Below, piece by piece: positions 45,494 to 55,275 of a DNA stretch of 64,000 bases. Each line of letters opens with the position of its first letter. Position 1 is the stretch's first letter. The translations under genes were made by a program, and so were the position numbers. The stretch is from NCBI RefSeq assembly GCF_947501785.1, contig NZ_CANMXB010000001.1, positions 2,670,501 to 2,734,500 of the forward strand, written 5' to 3'. Below the pieces are notes generated by a model. It was given only the letters and a program-made list of their open reading frames with translations, searched no databases and was not told the DNA's origin. This stretch comes from an uncultured Litoreibacter sp. GTDB lineage: Bacteria; Pseudomonadota; Alphaproteobacteria; Rhodobacterales; Rhodobacteraceae.

Positions 45494-46279
45494 TTAACCA
45501 TGTTGCCGCTCGACAATCTCACGCGCCAGCGCTTTGTAGGCGACGGCGCCACGCGATGTCGGATCATAGTTGATCACCGGCATCCCGTATGACGGGGCCT
45601 CGCTCAGCCGGACGTTTCTGGGAATCATTGTTTTGAAAACAAGGGCTTGCAAGTTTTCACGCGCATCCATTTCAACTTGATGGCACAGGTTGTTTCGCCG
45701 ATCGAACATCGTCAGCACAATCCCCTCCAACCGCAGATTTGGATTGGCGGTCTCGCGAATTTCGCGCACAGACAACATCAACTGTGACAACCCTTCCAGC
45801 GCGAAGAACTCCGCCTGCAAAGGCACCAGCACGGAATCCGAGGCCACCATTGCATTCAATGTCAGCAAGTTCAGCGATGGGGGGCAGTCAATCAGAATGT
45901 AATCGAACCCCATATTCTGCACCTGAGTGCTGCGCAACGCGTCTTTGAGCAGGAACACCCGCCGGGCCGTCGACACCAACTCAAGATCAGCAGAGCTAAG
46001 GTCGGTCGTCGCTGGCGAAATCCAAAGATTCGGCACATTGGCCGGTATCGAGACCTTTTCCAGGTTCGCGTCATTCAGGATCAGGTCATAGGTGGATAAC
46101 CTGCGATCCTTTTGGTCAATGCCCAGACCCGTCGACGCGTTTCCTTGCGGATCAAGGTCGATCAGCAGCACCTTCAACCCGCTTGCCGCAAGCGCCGCAC
46201 CAAGATTGATGGTCGTTGTTGTCTTTCCCACGCCGCCCTTTTGGTTGGCGACAGAAATAATCCGCGGGTTCTTGATCAT
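45494..46279 (-). CDS. parA: Chromosome partitioning ATPase ParA (Soj)
   Basis: 261-residue deviant Walker A ATPase that forms the nucleoid gradient pulling ParB-parS. The P loop is ANQKGGVGKTTTTINLG (residues 11-27) with the signature Lys. DLDPQGNASTG and the switch region DCPPSLNLLTLNA follow. It is 4 bp after rsmG and 14 bp before parB. Confidence 0.98.
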   Translation of the reverse strand: MIKNPRIISVANQKGGVGKTTTTINLGAALAASGLKVLLIDLDPQGNASTGLGIDQKDRRLSTYDLILNDANLEKVSIPANVPNLWISPATTDLSSADLELVSTARRVFLLKDALRSTQVQNMGFDYILIDCPPSLNLLTLNAMVASDSVLVPLQAEFFALEGLSQLMLSVREIRETANPNLRLEGIVLTMFDRRNNLCHQVEMDARENLQALVFKTMIPRNVRLSEAPSYGMPVINYDPTSRGAVAYKALAREIVERQHG

Positions 46280-46283
46280 GAAA

Positions 46284-46916
46284 TCAGCGTGGCCTCAGGT
46301 TGGAAATGTCCAAAACAACCGCATCCGCACTCGTTTCGCTTTGTCTCTTTTGAAGGTCAAAGGACCACGTGGCAAGCGCTTCGTCAATCTCAGCCTGCGC
46401 ATTTGTACCCTTAAGAAGAAGGGCTTTTCCATCAGCGGCCAAGTGGCGATGGGCATATGCCAGCAGTTGAGGCCCGGCCGCCAAGGCGCGCGACGTCAAA
46501 ACATCGGCGCCAAGCGGGTCAACCGCCTCGATACGTTTTGCGGAAACAGTGGTTTTCAATCCCAGCTGAGCCGACGTTGTCTGCAGAAAAGCGCATTTTC
46601 GTATATCGGATTCAATCATCGTGACATGAAGGGCGGGATGAGTTTCCTGTGCGATGATGCCAATAATCAGACCAGGGAAGCCACCACCGGTGCCGATATC
46701 AACCAAGTTCCGCGCACCATCCGGGATGAATGGAACCAATTGTGCCGAGTCGAGAATGTGCCGTTCCCACAAATCGGGCAAGGTTGCTGGAGACACCAAG
46801 TTTATCTTGGCGTTCCACTTCACCAGAAGGTCCGCAAAACGCTCCAACTTCTCCAATGTTTCACGTGAAACATCTATAAGCTGCGAAACGCGCCGAAGCG
46901 CCGTCTCCCTCTCCAT
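46284..46916 (-). CDS. rsmG: 16S rRNA m7G527 methyltransferase RsmG (GidB)
   Basis: 210-residue SAM-dependent methyltransferase acting on 16S rRNA G527. LVDIGTGGGFPGLIIGI (about 65) is the SAM-binding motif, and the WNAKINLVSP N-terminal block is typical. Codons for DVSRETL near residue 15 are supplied by a parS site (46857-46872). It overlaps mnmG by 1 bp. Confidence 0.97.
   Translation of the reverse strand: MERETALRRVSQLIDVSRETLEKLERFADLLVKWNAKINLVSPATLPDLWERHILDSAQLVPFIPDGARNLVDIGTGGGFPGLIIGIIAQETHPALHVTMIESDIRKCAFLQTTSAQLGLKTTVSAKRIEAVDPLGADVLTSRALAAGPQLLAYAHRHLAADGKALLLKGTNAQAEIDEALATWSFDLQKRQSETSADAVVLDISNLRPR
46857..46872. promoter_or_regulatory. parS: parS site inside rsmG
   Basis: Perfect 16-bp palindrome TGTTTCACGTGAAACA, the canonical ParB nucleation site, embedded in the rsmG reading frame. 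It is about 5.3 kb from the predicted oriC and 0.6-1.4 kb from parA/parB. Confidence 0.95.
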
Positions 46917-48790
46917 CAGGCGGATTTCCGGTCAATTTTGCGCAGATGCACCAAAATCAAGGTCAGAGCAGCCGGTGTTATCCCGTCGATGCGCGCTGCT
47001 TGCGCCAAGGTTTCAGGCCGATGCTGTTTCAGCTTCGACTTAAGTTCATTCGACAGGCTATCGACGCTCTCAAAGTCAAAATCCACCGGAATGACGTGAT
47101 TTTCGTCCTTTTTCAGAGATTTTGCATCGCGTGTCTGCCGGTCGAGATAGTTCCGGTACAGCGCATCACGTTCAACCTGCTGCGCAATTTCGGGTTTTGC
47201 CGACGCAAGTTCCGGCCAAATTGGGTGCAACGTGTCGACTGACACATCCGGGAAGGACAAAAGATCAATGCCGTTGCGCCGTTTGCCGTCGCTCTTAATC
47301 TTAATCCCGACAGCACCCGCCTCCTGCGGAGTGACGGTGCGGCCCTCCAGCGCTGTGCGCAAAGATGTAAGCTGCTCACGCTTCTTTGCAAAAGCCGCGG
47401 CGCGCTTGGGTCCGACCAATCCAAGCTCTACGCCGGTCTCCGTCAACCGTTGGTCAGCGTTATCGGCCCGAAGAGTTAGCCGGAATTCAGCACGGGAGGT
47501 GAACATGCGATACGGCTCCGCTACGCCGCGCGTGACGAGATCGTCAATCATCACGCCAATATAGGCATCCGACCGGCTGAACGCGTGATGGCCCAAGCCC
47601 TGCACCGCCCGCGCCGCATTCAAACCAGCCAACAGCCCTTGCGCGCCGGCTTCTTCATATCCAGTGGTTCCGTTGATCTGACCAGCCAGATAGAGGCCCT
47701 GAACGTCCTTTAATTCAAGGCTATGGCGCAATGCGCGCGGATCGACGTAGTCATATTCAATGGCGTATCCAGGTTGCAGGATCTTCACATCTTCAAGGCC
47801 CGTGATCGATCTAACGTAGGCCTCCTGCACATCAACGGGCAGGGAGGTCGAAATGCCATTTGGATAAATCGTCGGGTCATCCAGCCCTTCAGGCTCCAGG
47901 AAGACCTGATGCGAGTCCTTGTCAGCAAACCGCACCACCTTATCCTCGATCGAGGGGCAATAGCGCGGACCGACGCCGTCGATATGTCCGCCATACATGG
48001 CGGAACGTTCAAGGTTGTCGCGGATGATATCGTGCGTTTTGGCGTTGGTATGCGTGATCCCACAGGAAATTTGCCGCGCGGTAGGGGCATCAGACATGAA
48101 AGAGAACAGCGTCGGATCATCGTCACCGGGCTGCATATCAAGGCCGTCCCAGTTGATAGTGCGCCCATCGAGGCGAGGGGGCGTGCCCGTTTTTAGACGC
48201 CCAAGCGGCAGGCCGAAGCTGTCGATCCGTTCCGCCAGCGTGACCGAGGGGTCGTCGCCAATGCGACCGCCTGGCCGGGAAACGTCGCCGATATGAATGA
48301 CCCCGCGCAGAAAAGTCCCGGTTGTCAAAACAACGGCGCCTGCGCGGACCTCACTTCCATCGGCCAAAATGACGCCGGACACCTTGTTTTTATCGAGGAT
48401 AAGGTCGGAAACCTCCGCCTCGACCACCTCCAGACCGGCTTGGGCATGGATCGCCGATTGGATCGCAGCGCGATAAAGCGCGCGGTCGGCCTGAGTGCGA
48501 GGACCCTGCACAGCGGGACCTTTTGACCGGTTCAACAGGCGAAACTGGATACCAGACTTATCTGCAGCAACCCCCATCAACCCGTCGAGCGCGTCGATTT
48601 CGCGGACCAAATGGCCTTTGCCCAAGCCACCAATGGCCGGGTTGCACGACATAACGCCGATGGTTTCGGCCTTATGAGTGATCAAAGCAGTCTTGGCACC
48701 AGCGCGCGCAGATGCGGCGGCGGCCTCCGTCCCTGCGTGGCCACCTCCGATAACGATCACATCAAAGTCTGGATGTTTCACGTGAAACAC
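46916..48790 (-). CDS. mnmG: tRNA uridine 5-carboxymethylaminomethyl modification enzyme MnmG (GidA)
   Basis: 624-residue FAD enzyme that with MnmE modifies U34 of certain tRNAs. The FAD loop is [21 protein letters not shown] (residues 11-31); [33 protein letters not shown] and [13 protein letters not shown] are family blocks. The start is GTG (48788-48790), and the N-terminal residues MFHVKH are encoded by a parS site, a known quirk of alphaproteobacterial gidA genes. It overlaps rsmG by 1 bp and follows mnmE by 2 bp. Confidence 0.98.
   Translation of the reverse strand: MFHVKHPDFDVIVIGGGHAGTEAAAASARAGAKTALITHKAETIGVMSCNPAIGGLGKGHLVREIDALDGLMGVAADKSGIQFRLLNRSKGPAVQGPRTQADRALYRAAIQSAIHAQAGLEVVEAEVSDLILDKNKVSGVILADGSEVRAGAVVLTTGTFLRGVIHIGDVSRPGGRIGDDPSVTLAERIDSFGLPLGRLKTGTPPRLDGRTINWDGLDMQPGDDDPTLFSFMSDAPTARQISCGITHTNAKTHDIIRDNLERSAMYGGHIDGVGPRYCPSIEDKVVRFADKDSHQVFLEPEGLDDPTIYPNGISTSLPVDVQEAYVRSITGLEDVKILQPGYAIEYDYVDPRALRHSLELKDVQGLYLAGQINGTTGYEEAGAQGLLAGLNAARAVQGLGHHAFSRSDAYIGVMIDDLVTRGVAEPYRMFTSRAEFRLTLRADNADQRLTETGVELGLVGPKRAAAFAKKREQLTSLRTALEGRTVTPQEAGAVGIKIKSDGKRRNGIDLLSFPDVSVDTLHPIWPELASAKPEIAQQVERDALYRNYLDRQTRDAKSLKKDENHVIPVDFDFESVDSLSNELKSKLKQHRPETLAQAARIDGITPAALTLILVHLRKIDRKSA
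48774..48789. promoter_or_regulatory. parS: parS site at the mnmG start
   Basis: Second perfect TGTTTCACGTGAAACA. It overlaps the mnmG GTG start codon by two bases and supplies its first codons, so ParB bound here could in principle affect translation-start DNA or mnmG transcription. About 3.4 kb from the predicted oriC. Confidence 0.95.
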
Positions 48791-48792
48791 TC

Positions 48793-50076
48793 CTACTTGC
48801 CTAGACAGAAGCTCGCGAAAATCTCATCGAGCAGGGTTTCGACATCGATACGCCCGACCATGGATTCAAGGGCGCGGATGGCGATTCTCAGCTCTTCCGC
48901 AGCCAGCTCCGATCTTTCCATGCCGCGCTCTAACTCATCCAGCGCGTTCTGCAAAGAGGCGACACCCGTTTCCAGCGCTTCACGATGCCGCGCCCTGATC
49001 GCCAAAGACGCCCCGGTGGCCCGCGTTTCAAGGCGTTTGGTGACGTCAGCGACCAGCTTGGTCACGCCTTCGCCAGTCAGGCCTGAGACACCTTCACCGC
49101 CGCTGATATCGGATTTCCCGCGAATAACGAGATCGTCCCTCTCAAGGGTCACGGACGAGGGCGCCTTGCCATTATCCGTCAGAACAACCCGCAGGTCGGC
49201 CTTCTCAGCCCTGTCCAGTGCGCGTTGAATACCAAGCGCTTCGACCTCGTCCTCGGTATCCCGCAGACCAGCGGTATCAAGGAAGGTCACGGGCAGCCCG
49301 TTCAGGTCCATGCGGACCTCGATCACATCGCGGGTGGTGCCAGCAATAGATGAGGTAATCGCGGCGTCCCGGCCAGCAAGCGCATTCAGCAGGGTGGACT
49401 TGCCGATATTCGGCTCCCCCAGGATCGCGACCTCAAACCCGTCGCGGATGCGTTCGGCGGCATGGGAGCCTTGAGCCTCTGCAATCAGCTGCGCCTGAAC
49501 AGAGGCCGCAAGCTCTTTCACCTCAGGCGTCACGTCGACGGGGATGTCTTCGTCTGCGAAATCAATCGTGGCTTCCAGCAACGCGGCGGCGCGGATCAGG
49601 TCGCGGCGCCAAGCCTCGGCACGATCCCCCAAGGCACCGTCGAACACGCGGATGGCCTGACGGCGCTGAGCTTCGGTTTCGGCGTCGATCAGATCAGCGA
49701 GGCCTTCGACCTGCGCCAGATCAAGGCGGCCATTCTCCAACGCGCGGCGGGTGAACTCTCCGGGCTCAGCGAGCTGGACCCCATCAATGGCGCTCAGCGC
49801 GGCCAGCAGAGCGGAGACGATGGCGGGGCTGCCATGGGTCTGGAATTCGGCCACATCTTCGCCAGTGAAGCTGTGGCCAGCTTCAAAAAACAGCACCAAG
49901 GCCTCGTCGATCAGCACACCATCTGCAGAGTGCAACCGACGCAAAGACGGGGCACGCCCAGAGGGCGCGATACCGGCCAATGACACGACGCAATCCCGCG
50001 CCAACGGGCCGGAGACGCGGATGACCGCGACACCCGCCTTACCGCCAGCGGAAGCGAGGGAATAAATCGTGCTCAT
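48793..50076 (-). CDS. mnmE: tRNA modification GTPase MnmE (TrmE)
   Basis: 427-residue GTPase partner of MnmG. It has an N-terminal tetrahydrofolate-binding domain ([21 protein letters not shown]), a helical domain interrupted by a G domain (G1 [16 protein letters not shown] about 225; G2/G3 GTTRDVIE and [13 protein letters not shown]) and the C-terminal CLGK, whose Cys and Lys are typical of MnmE. It stands 45 bp after rho and 2 bp before mnmG. Confidence 0.97.
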   Translation of the reverse strand: MSTIYSLASAGGKAGVAVIRVSGPLARDCVVSLAGIAPSGRAPSLRRLHSADGVLIDEALVLFFEAGHSFTGEDVAEFQTHGSPAIVSALLAALSAIDGVQLAEPGEFTRRALENGRLDLAQVEGLADLIDAETEAQRRQAIRVFDGALGDRAEAWRRDLIRAAALLEATIDFADEDIPVDVTPEVKELAASVQAQLIAEAQGSHAAERIRDGFEVAILGEPNIGKSTLLNALAGRDAAITSSIAGTTRDVIEVRMDLNGLPVTFLDTAGLRDTEDEVEALGIQRALDRAEKADLRVVLTDNGKAPSSVTLERDDLVIRGKSDISGGEGVSGLTGEGVTKLVADVTKRLETRATGASLAIRARHREALETGVASLQNALDELERGMERSELAAEELRIAIRALESMVGRIDVETLLDEIFASFCLGK

Positions 50077-50121
50077 CCTGATTAACCTATTGTTTTAGAA
50101 CAATAAATCAGGCCTGAAGGC

Positions 50122-51420
50122 CTACGCATTCATGGAATCGAAGAATTCCTGATTGGTCTTTGTCTGCTTCATCTTGCCCATCAGGAATTCGATGGCGTCG
50201 GTGGTGCCCATCGGGTTCAGGATGCGGCGCAGAACGAAGGTTTTTTGCAGATCGTTCTTGTCGACCAACAGCTCCTCTTTCCGGGTGCCGGATTTGAGGA
50301 TGTCCATCGCCGGGAAGACGCGTTTGTCGGCGACTTTGCGGTCCAGAACAATCTCGGAGTTACCGGTGCCTTTGAATTCCTCGAAGATCACCTCGTCCAT
50401 GCGCGAGCCGGTGTCGATCAGGGCCGTGGCGATAATGGTGAGGGAACCGCCTTCCTCGATGTTGCGTGCGGCGCCAAAGAAGCGCTTGGGGCGCTGAAGC
50501 GCGTTCGCGTCGACGCCACCGGTCAGAACCTTACCAGACGATGGCACCACGGTGTTAAATGCGCGGCCCAGGCGGGTGATGGAATCCAACAGGATCACCA
50601 CGTCGCGCTTATGTTCGACCAAGCGCTTCGCCTTCTCGATCACCATCTCGGACACGCCGACGTGGCGGGTGGCGGGTTCGTCAAAGGTGGAGGACACAAC
50701 TTCGCCTTTTACGGAGCGCTGCATGTCGGTGACTTCCTCGGGACGTTCGTCGATCAGAAGCACGATCAGGTAGCATTCGGGGTGGTTGCGTTCGATGGAC
50801 GCCGCGATGTTTTGCAGCAGAACGGTTTTACCGGTGCGCGGCGGGGCCACGATCAGGGAGCGCTGGCCTTTGCCAATGGGAGCAACCAGGTCGATGATCC
50901 GCGCGGAGCGGTCTTTGATGGTGGGATCTTCGATCTCCATATTCATCCGCTCGTCAGGGTAAAGCGGCGTCAGGTTGTCGAAGCTCACTTTGTGGCGGGC
51001 CTTCTCAGGCTCCTCAAAGTTGATCGTGGTGACCTTGTTGATCGCGAAATAATTCTGACCCTCTTTCGGGGCATCCATCACGCCATGCACCGTGTCGCCC
51101 GTGCGCAGCGAGTGCTGGCGGATCATATCGGGGGAGACGTAGATATCGTCGGGGCCGGAAAGGTAATTTGCTTCTGGGGAGCGCAGGAAGCCGAAGCCGT
51201 CTTGCAGGACCTCAAGCACACCGTCACCGGAGATTTCCCAGCCATCATCCGCCCGCTCCTTGAGGATCGAGAACATGATGTCGCCTTTGCGCATCGTCGA
51301 CGCGTTTTCAATTTCCAGCTCTTCGGCCATGGAAACGAGGTCAGCGGGTTTTTGAACCTTGAGATCGGAGAGGCTGAGTTTGCCGGTCTCTTCGTCGGTC
51401 ATTTGGTCTTCATCGGACAT
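50122..51420 (-). CDS. rho: Transcription termination factor Rho
   Basis: 432-residue hexameric RNA helicase. An acidic N-terminus leads into the Rho N domain ([19 protein letters not shown]), then a cold-shock-like RNA-binding domain ([23 protein letters not shown]) and the ATPase with Walker [16 protein letters not shown] (about 185), [12 protein letters not shown] and [12 protein letters not shown] small AT-rich hairpin (TATTGTT/AACAATA, 50088-50105) lies between rho and mnmE. The 142 bp before the start probably hold its leader. Confidence 0.98.
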   Translation of the reverse strand: MSDEDQMTDEETGKLSLSDLKVQKPADLVSMAEELEIENASTMRKGDIMFSILKERADDGWEISGDGVLEVLQDGFGFLRSPEANYLSGPDDIYVSPDMIRQHSLRTGDTVHGVMDAPKEGQNYFAINKVTTINFEEPEKARHKVSFDNLTPLYPDERMNMEIEDPTIKDRSARIIDLVAPIGKGQRSLIVAPPRTGKTVLLQNIAASIERNHPECYLIVLLIDERPEEVTDMQRSVKGEVVSSTFDEPATRHVGVSEMVIEKAKRLVEHKRDVVILLDSITRLGRAFNTVVPSSGKVLTGGVDANALQRPKRFFGAARNIEEGGSLTIIATALIDTGSRMDEVIFEEFKGTGNSEIVLDRKVADKRVFPAMDILKSGTRKEELLVDKNDLQKTFVLRRILNPMGTTDAIEFLMGKMKQTKTNQEFFDSMNA

Positions 51421-51562
51421 GTTTATTCACCTGTCAAAGCCCCGAGCGAAAACCGCCCAGGCGCTGTCATTCAAAAATTTCGTTCGGAAACCAGCCACGC
51501 CGGACGGCGCGCTGTTTGCGTTTGGTTTGGATGTAAGGACGGTAACCGCGCGAGTCAAACTT

Positions 51563-52012
51563 TTAGAAAGGGCGCACTACCACCGAAATCACGATGATGA
51601 CCATCAAAACCGTGGGTACCTCGTTCATCATCCTGAATTGCCGGCCGGTAAGCTGGCTGTTGCCCGCCACAAAATCCTTGCGCCGCTTTCCAAGCCAGTG
51701 ATGAAACCACGTCATAGCCAAAACACAAATCGCTTTGATCCAGGGCCAAAGCTCGGACCAGTCGATGATGCCGAGCGCGACCATGTAAAGACCTGCGGCC
51801 CATGTCACAATCATCGCCGGGTTCATAATCACCCGCAGCAGCTTCATCTCCATCATCTGAAACAGCGCGTCGGTGTCGCCACCTGCTTTGACTTTCTCAG
51901 TATGATGCACGAACAATCGGGGCAGATAGAAGATCCCTGCCATCCAGGAGATCACGGCCATGATGTGTAATGCTTTCACCCAAGGGTAGAGGGAGAACAG
52001 GAATTCACTCAT
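51563..52012 (-). CDS. hemJ: Protoporphyrinogen oxidase HemJ
   Basis: 149-residue, four-helix membrane protein that oxidises protoporphyrinogen IX to protoporphyrin IX in bacteria lacking HemG and HemY. It has YPWVKALHIMAVISWMAGIFYLPRLFV-like text with the conserved His in the first helix (about residue 16) and Lys/Arg-rich GKRRKDF near 110. It is the first leftward gene from the predicted oriC and precedes rho. Confidence 0.9.
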   Translation of the reverse strand: MSEFLFSLYPWVKALHIMAVISWMAGIFYLPRLFVHHTEKVKAGGDTDALFQMMEMKLLRVIMNPAMIVTWAAGLYMVALGIIDWSELWPWIKAICVLAMTWFHHWLGKRRKDFVAGNSQLTGRQFRMMNEVPTVLMVIIVISVVVRPF

Positions 52013-52084
52013 GGGGCCTCGCTTTCAGTTATCCCTTCTTAAATTAATAAAGAAGAAAGAAAATATGATGTTGATAGTAGGGAC

Positions 52085-52093
52085 TGTGGATAA
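52085..52093 (-). promoter_or_regulatory. Perfect DnaA box
   Basis: TGTGGATAA on the plus strand, i.e. the consensus TTATCCACA on the minus strand. Best DnaA site in the predicted origin; next to the AT-rich block. Confidence 0.85.
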
Positions 52094-52107
52094 CGGGGAT
52101 CAAATAG

Positions 52108-52116
52108 TGATCCACA
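52108..52116 (+). promoter_or_regulatory. DnaA box, G-box form
   Basis: TGATCCACA, one change from consensus and identical to the strong DnaA G-boxes of Caulobacter oriC. It lies 14 bp from the perfect box and in opposite orientation. Confidence 0.75.
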
Positions 52117-52396
52117 GAGGTATGGCCTGTGAGTAGTCCTACGGAGTTCTATCCATAGATTTATTTTTAATTATGTATTTCAATAGGTTAACACATAGTT
52201 CGGTCTGTGCGTAACCTGTGGGACAAATCATCGCAGGACGATTCCCCCACATGGCGAAAATCGATTCCACCACAGCGCATAACCGGGCGAACGGATTCTG
52301 CGCAGTGTGGGTAAAGGCGTGTCGATACAATTTTGCGGTGGATAAACCGCGCTGAACGCAGCAACTATCCCTGAGGTTGCCCTCAGAGTTATGCAC

Positions 52397-52996
52397 ATGT
52401 CCAAGCCCATCATCCTCGCCTCCGGCTCCGACATCCGCCGCCAGTTGCTGGCGAATGCGGGCGTTCGCTTCGACGTGCAAACCGCCCGCGTGGACGAAGA
52501 CACCATCACCGCCAGCCTGTTGGCCGAACAAGCCAAGCCGCGCGACATTGCCGACGCCTTGGCGGAATTCAAGGCTTTGAAAGTTGCCGCCAAAAACCCC
52601 GGTGCCTTTGTGATCGGTTGCGATCAGGTTCTTGAGCTTAAGGGCAGCTTGCTTAACAAACCCCTAACGCTCGAGGACGCGATAGCCCAACTGCAATCCC
52701 TGCGCGGGACCCAGCATTCGCTGTTCTCGGCGGCGGTCATCTTTGAAGACGGCAAACCTGTCTGGCGCGCGGTGAAAGAGGCCAAGCTGATCATGCGAAA
52801 TTTCTCGGACAGCTACCTGCAGGACTACGTTACCCGCAACTGGGACGAGATCAGGTATTGCGTCGGCGGCTACCAGCTGGAGGCCGAGGGTGCGCGGCTG
52901 TTCGCCCAAGTGACAGGCGATTATTTCACCGTCTTGGGAATTCCGCTATTGGATGTGCTGAACTTCCTGTCCCTGAAAGGCGCGATAGACGGATGA
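52397..52996 (+). CDS. maf: Maf-family nucleotide pyrophosphatase
   Basis: 199-residue Maf protein (historically septum formation inhibitor), a nucleoside triphosphate pyrophosphatase acting on non-canonical or m7G/dTTP/UTP-type nucleotides. It has the N-terminal [15 protein letters not shown] (phosphate-binding Arg residues) and the [10 protein letters not shown] catalytic Asp region. An ATG two codons earlier (52391) is equally possible, and a DnaA-box-like TTATGCACA overlaps both. First gene rightward from oriC; overlaps aroE by 4 bp. Confidence 0.92.
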   Translation: MSKPIILASGSDIRRQLLANAGVRFDVQTARVDEDTITASLLAEQAKPRDIADALAEFKALKVAAKNPGAFVIGCDQVLELKGSLLNKPLTLEDAIAQLQSLRGTQHSLFSAAVIFEDGKPVWRAVKEAKLIMRNFSDSYLQDYVTRNWDEIRYCVGGYQLEAEGARLFAQVTGDYFTVLGIPLLDVLNFLSLKGAIDG

Positions 52997-53826
52997 GTAT
53001 CCCCTCCATTCCCCTCGCAGGCGTCATCGGCCACCCGATCGCGCATTCCAAATCCCCGCGGCTGCATGGCCATTGGTTGAAACGGTACGGCATCCCCGGG
53101 CATTACATCCCCATGGAAGTGGCCAGCAACGATCTGGCCCATGTGCTGAACATCCTGCCCAAGGCGGGGTTTCGCGGGGTGAACGTGACGATCCCCCATA
53201 AGGAGGCGGTGCTGGATATTGCCGACGTAATCTCTGACCGCGCGGCGCTGATCGGGGCGGCCAACACGCTGACGTTTCAGAGCGACGGCAAGCTGCATGC
53301 GGACAACACTGACGGGATCGGCTTCATTGCCAACCTGAAACATAACGCGCCCGATTGGGACCCGGCCGCAGGTCCGGCCATGGTGTTGGGCGCGGGCGGT
53401 GCGTCCCGCGCCATTGTCGCGGCGCTGCTGCATGAACGGGTGCCTGCCATCCTGCTGGCCAACCGCACCCGCGCGCGGGCCGACGCGCTGAAGGCACATT
53501 TCGGCGGCAAGATCGAGGTGATCGACTGGAACAACGTCCCCCAACGCATGGAGGAGGCCGCGACGCTGATCAACACTACCTCGCTGGGGATGGCGGGCAA
53601 GGAAGAGCTGAAGTTACCGCTCGACGGGTTGCGGGCGTCAACGCTAGTGACCGACATTGTTTACACCCCGCTGACGACCAACCTGCTGGCTACGGCCCAT
53701 GAAAGAGGCTGCCCGATCGTGGATGGGTTAGGCATGTTGCTGCATCAGGCGGTGCCGGGGTTTGAACGCTGGTTCGGCATGACGCCGGATGTGGATGAAG
53801 ACTTAAGGCAGGTGATGCTCAGGTGA
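52993..53826 (+). CDS. aroE: Shikimate dehydrogenase
   Basis: 277-residue NADPH enzyme reducing 3-dehydroshikimate to shikimate for aromatic amino acids. It has [19 protein letters not shown] near the N-terminus, [15 protein letters not shown] with the catalytic Lys (about 68), NTDGIGF, and the NADP loop [15 protein letters not shown] (about 132). ATG 52993 overlaps the maf stop (ATGA). coaE follows with a 4-bp GTGA overlap. Confidence 0.96.
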   Translation: MSIPSIPLAGVIGHPIAHSKSPRLHGHWLKRYGIPGHYIPMEVASNDLAHVLNILPKAGFRGVNVTIPHKEAVLDIADVISDRAALIGAANTLTFQSDGKLHADNTDGIGFIANLKHNAPDWDPAAGPAMVLGAGGASRAIVAALLHERVPAILLANRTRARADALKAHFGGKIEVIDWNNVPQRMEEAATLINTTSLGMAGKEELKLPLDGLRASTLVTDIVYTPLTTNLLATAHERGCPIVDGLGMLLHQAVPGFERWFGMTPDVDEDLRQVMLR

Positions 53827-54422
53827 TCAAGGGACCAATTCTTATCGGGCTGACCGGCTCCATCGGCATGGGCAAATCCACGACCGCCAAGATGTTCGCA
53901 GATCATGGCTTTCCGGTCTGGGATGCGGACGCGGCTGTCGGGCGGCTCTATTCCAAAGGCGGGGCGGCGGTGCACCCGTTGGGTGCGTTGGTACCTACCG
54001 CCATGGTCGACGGCGCGATCAGCAAGCCCGCGCTGAAAGACGCAATTGCGTCCTCCCCCAATTTGTTGCTGGAAATCGAAGGCATCGTGCACCCTTTGGT
54101 CAAACAGGACCGCCGCGATTTCGCCGCGGCACATCAAGACGCGGAAATGATCGTTTTCGACGTACCCCTTCTGTTTGAAACCGGCGCGCATAAGAAGGTG
54201 GACCATGTGGTTGTCGTTTCCACCACGCCCGAGAACCAGCGCGCCCGCGTGCTGGCGCGCGGCACCATGGACGAGCCGACCTTCAACATGATCATGCGCA
54301 AGCAAACGCCGGATGCCGAGAAACGGGCGCAAGCCGACACCGTCATCGACACCGAAACGCTGGACGGCGTGGCGGCGCAGGTGCAAGCTTTGGTCGAGCA
54401 GCTGAGGGCAGACCATGCGTGA
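53823..54422 (+). CDS. coaE: Dephospho-CoA kinase
   Basis: 199-residue kinase for the last step of coenzyme A synthesis. The P loop is IGLTGSIGMGKSTTAKMFADHG (residues 8-29), DADAAVGRLYSKGG follows, and the lid has RARVLARGTMDE. The GTG start overlaps aroE by 4 bp, and the end overlaps dnaQ by 8 bp, so maf-aroE-coaE-dnaQ is one operon. Confidence 0.96.
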   Translation: MIKGPILIGLTGSIGMGKSTTAKMFADHGFPVWDADAAVGRLYSKGGAAVHPLGALVPTAMVDGAISKPALKDAIASSPNLLLEIEGIVHPLVKQDRRDFAAAHQDAEMIVFDVPLLFETGAHKKVDHVVVVSTTPENQRARVLARGTMDEPTFNMIMRKQTPDAEKRAQADTVIDTETLDGVAAQVQALVEQLRADHA

Positions 54423-55143
54423 GATTGTACTCGACACTGAGACCACGGGATTTGAACCGGCCGAGGGAGACCGCATTGTCGAGATTGGCGCGGTCGAGCT
54501 GCAGGGCCACATGCCCACGGGCCGAGTTTATCACCAATACATCAACCCCCGCCGCGACATGCCCGCAGGCGCATTTGAAATTCACGGCATCGGCCCCGAT
54601 CTGCTGGTTCCGCCGCAGCCCGCCGGGCCGGGGCAGGTCAACCTGAAAGACAAGCCGGTCTTTGAAGACATCGCGCAAGCGTTTCTGGATTTTGTAGGAG
54701 ACGCCAAGCTGGTCATTCACAACGCCGCGTTTGACATGAAATTCCTCAACGCCGAGCTGGGCTGGTGCAACAAGCCGCTACTGCCAAACGACCAAGCCTT
54801 GGACACGCTGGCAATCGCGCGCAAAAACTTCCCCGGCTCGCCCGCGTCTTTGGACGCGCTGTGCCGCCGGTTTGGCATCGACAACTCCGCCCGCGACAAA
54901 CACGGCGCGCTGTTGGACAGCGAAATTCTGGCCGAGGTGTATCTGGAGTTGATCGGCGGACGGCAACCTGATTTTGGTCTGGCGTCATCGGGTGAGCAAA
55001 GCGTGGAAGCCGGCGGCGACAGTTGGCGGCCGCAACCAAGGCCCGCGCCATTGGGATCAAAGATCACCGATGCGGAACGCGCCGCGCATGCGGAGTTTCT
55101 TGGCCAACTGGGTGATGCGCCAATGTGGAAGAATTTCAACTAG
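54415..55143 (+). CDS. dnaQ: DNA polymerase III epsilon subunit
   Basis: 242-residue proofreading 3'-5' exonuclease. ExoI is LDTETTGFEP (residues 5-14), ExoII HNAAFDMKFLN (about 103) and ExoIII HGALLDSEILAEVYLEL (about 162; DEDDh type). The C-terminal tail (about 185-242) contains the region that binds the alpha subunit. Last gene of the maf-aroE-coaE-dnaQ operon leading away from oriC. Confidence 0.96.
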   Translation: MREIVLDTETTGFEPAEGDRIVEIGAVELQGHMPTGRVYHQYINPRRDMPAGAFEIHGIGPDLLVPPQPAGPGQVNLKDKPVFEDIAQAFLDFVGDAKLVIHNAAFDMKFLNAELGWCNKPLLPNDQALDTLAIARKNFPGSPASLDALCRRFGIDNSARDKHGALLDSEILAEVYLELIGGRQPDFGLASSGEQSVEAGGDSWRPQPRPAPLGSKITDAERAAHAEFLGQLGDAPMWKNFN

Positions 55144-55177
55144 CACAGGTTTTTCGCCACGCTACGCGTGTCGATCC

Positions 55178-55222
55178 GCGGGGCTCTGCCCCGCACCCCG
55201 GCATATTTTTACCAAGATGAAA
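55178..55222. repeat. Intergenic hairpin repeat, Rhodobacterales type
   Basis: A 7-bp perfect stem GCGGGGC-TCT-GCCCCGC (55178-55194) is followed by ACCCCGG, an AT-rich ATATTTTT and AAGATGAA. As I recall, sequences of this make-up (GC hairpin, ACCCCGG, ATATTT, AGATGAA) recur between genes in Rhodobacterales genomes. Only one copy is seen in this window. Confidence 0.55.
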
Positions 55223-55224
55223 CC

Positions 55225-55256
55225 AAAAAGCCGCACCGGATATGGCGCGGCTTTTT
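55225..55256. terminator. Bidirectional terminator dnaQ/secB
   Basis: AAAAAGCCGC (55225-55234) pairs perfectly with GCGGCTTTTT (55247-55256) around a 12-nt loop. The A and T runs on both sides make a Rho-independent terminator usable on either strand, between convergent dnaQ and secB. Confidence 0.85.
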
Positions 55257-55275
55257 ACTGTGATGGATCTAGTGC

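Larger units (their letters stand above)
52013..52396. other. oriC: Predicted chromosomal replication origin (oriC)
   Basis: 384-bp gene-free stretch between divergent hemJ and maf, strikingly AT-rich in its left half (52037-52080 and 52148-52195, likely unwinding element). DnaA boxes: TGTGGATAA at 52085-52093 (perfect, reverse), TGATCCACA at 52108-52116 (the Caulobacter G-box form), TGTGGGTAA at 52306-52314, GGTGGATAA at 52337-52345 and TTATGCACA at 52389-52397, each one mismatch. Three GATTC sites (52240, 52263, 52294) lie within 60 bp, the CcrM methylation target. A short hairpin CTGAGG-TTGC-CCTCAG sits at 52371-52386. parS, parA and parB are near, and flanking genes all run outward. Confidence 0.85.

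Noticed and set aside
50088-50123. Terminator between rho and mnmE
   Set aside because: A 7-bp all-AT-leaning stem and a small AGGCCT repeat are present, but neither is a convincing terminator, and mnmE is probably read through from rho.
50245-51597. 450-residue open frame on the plus strand
   Set aside because: Antisense shadow of rho, rich in His/Asp/Gln/Gly as expected from reverse-frame reading, with no motif.
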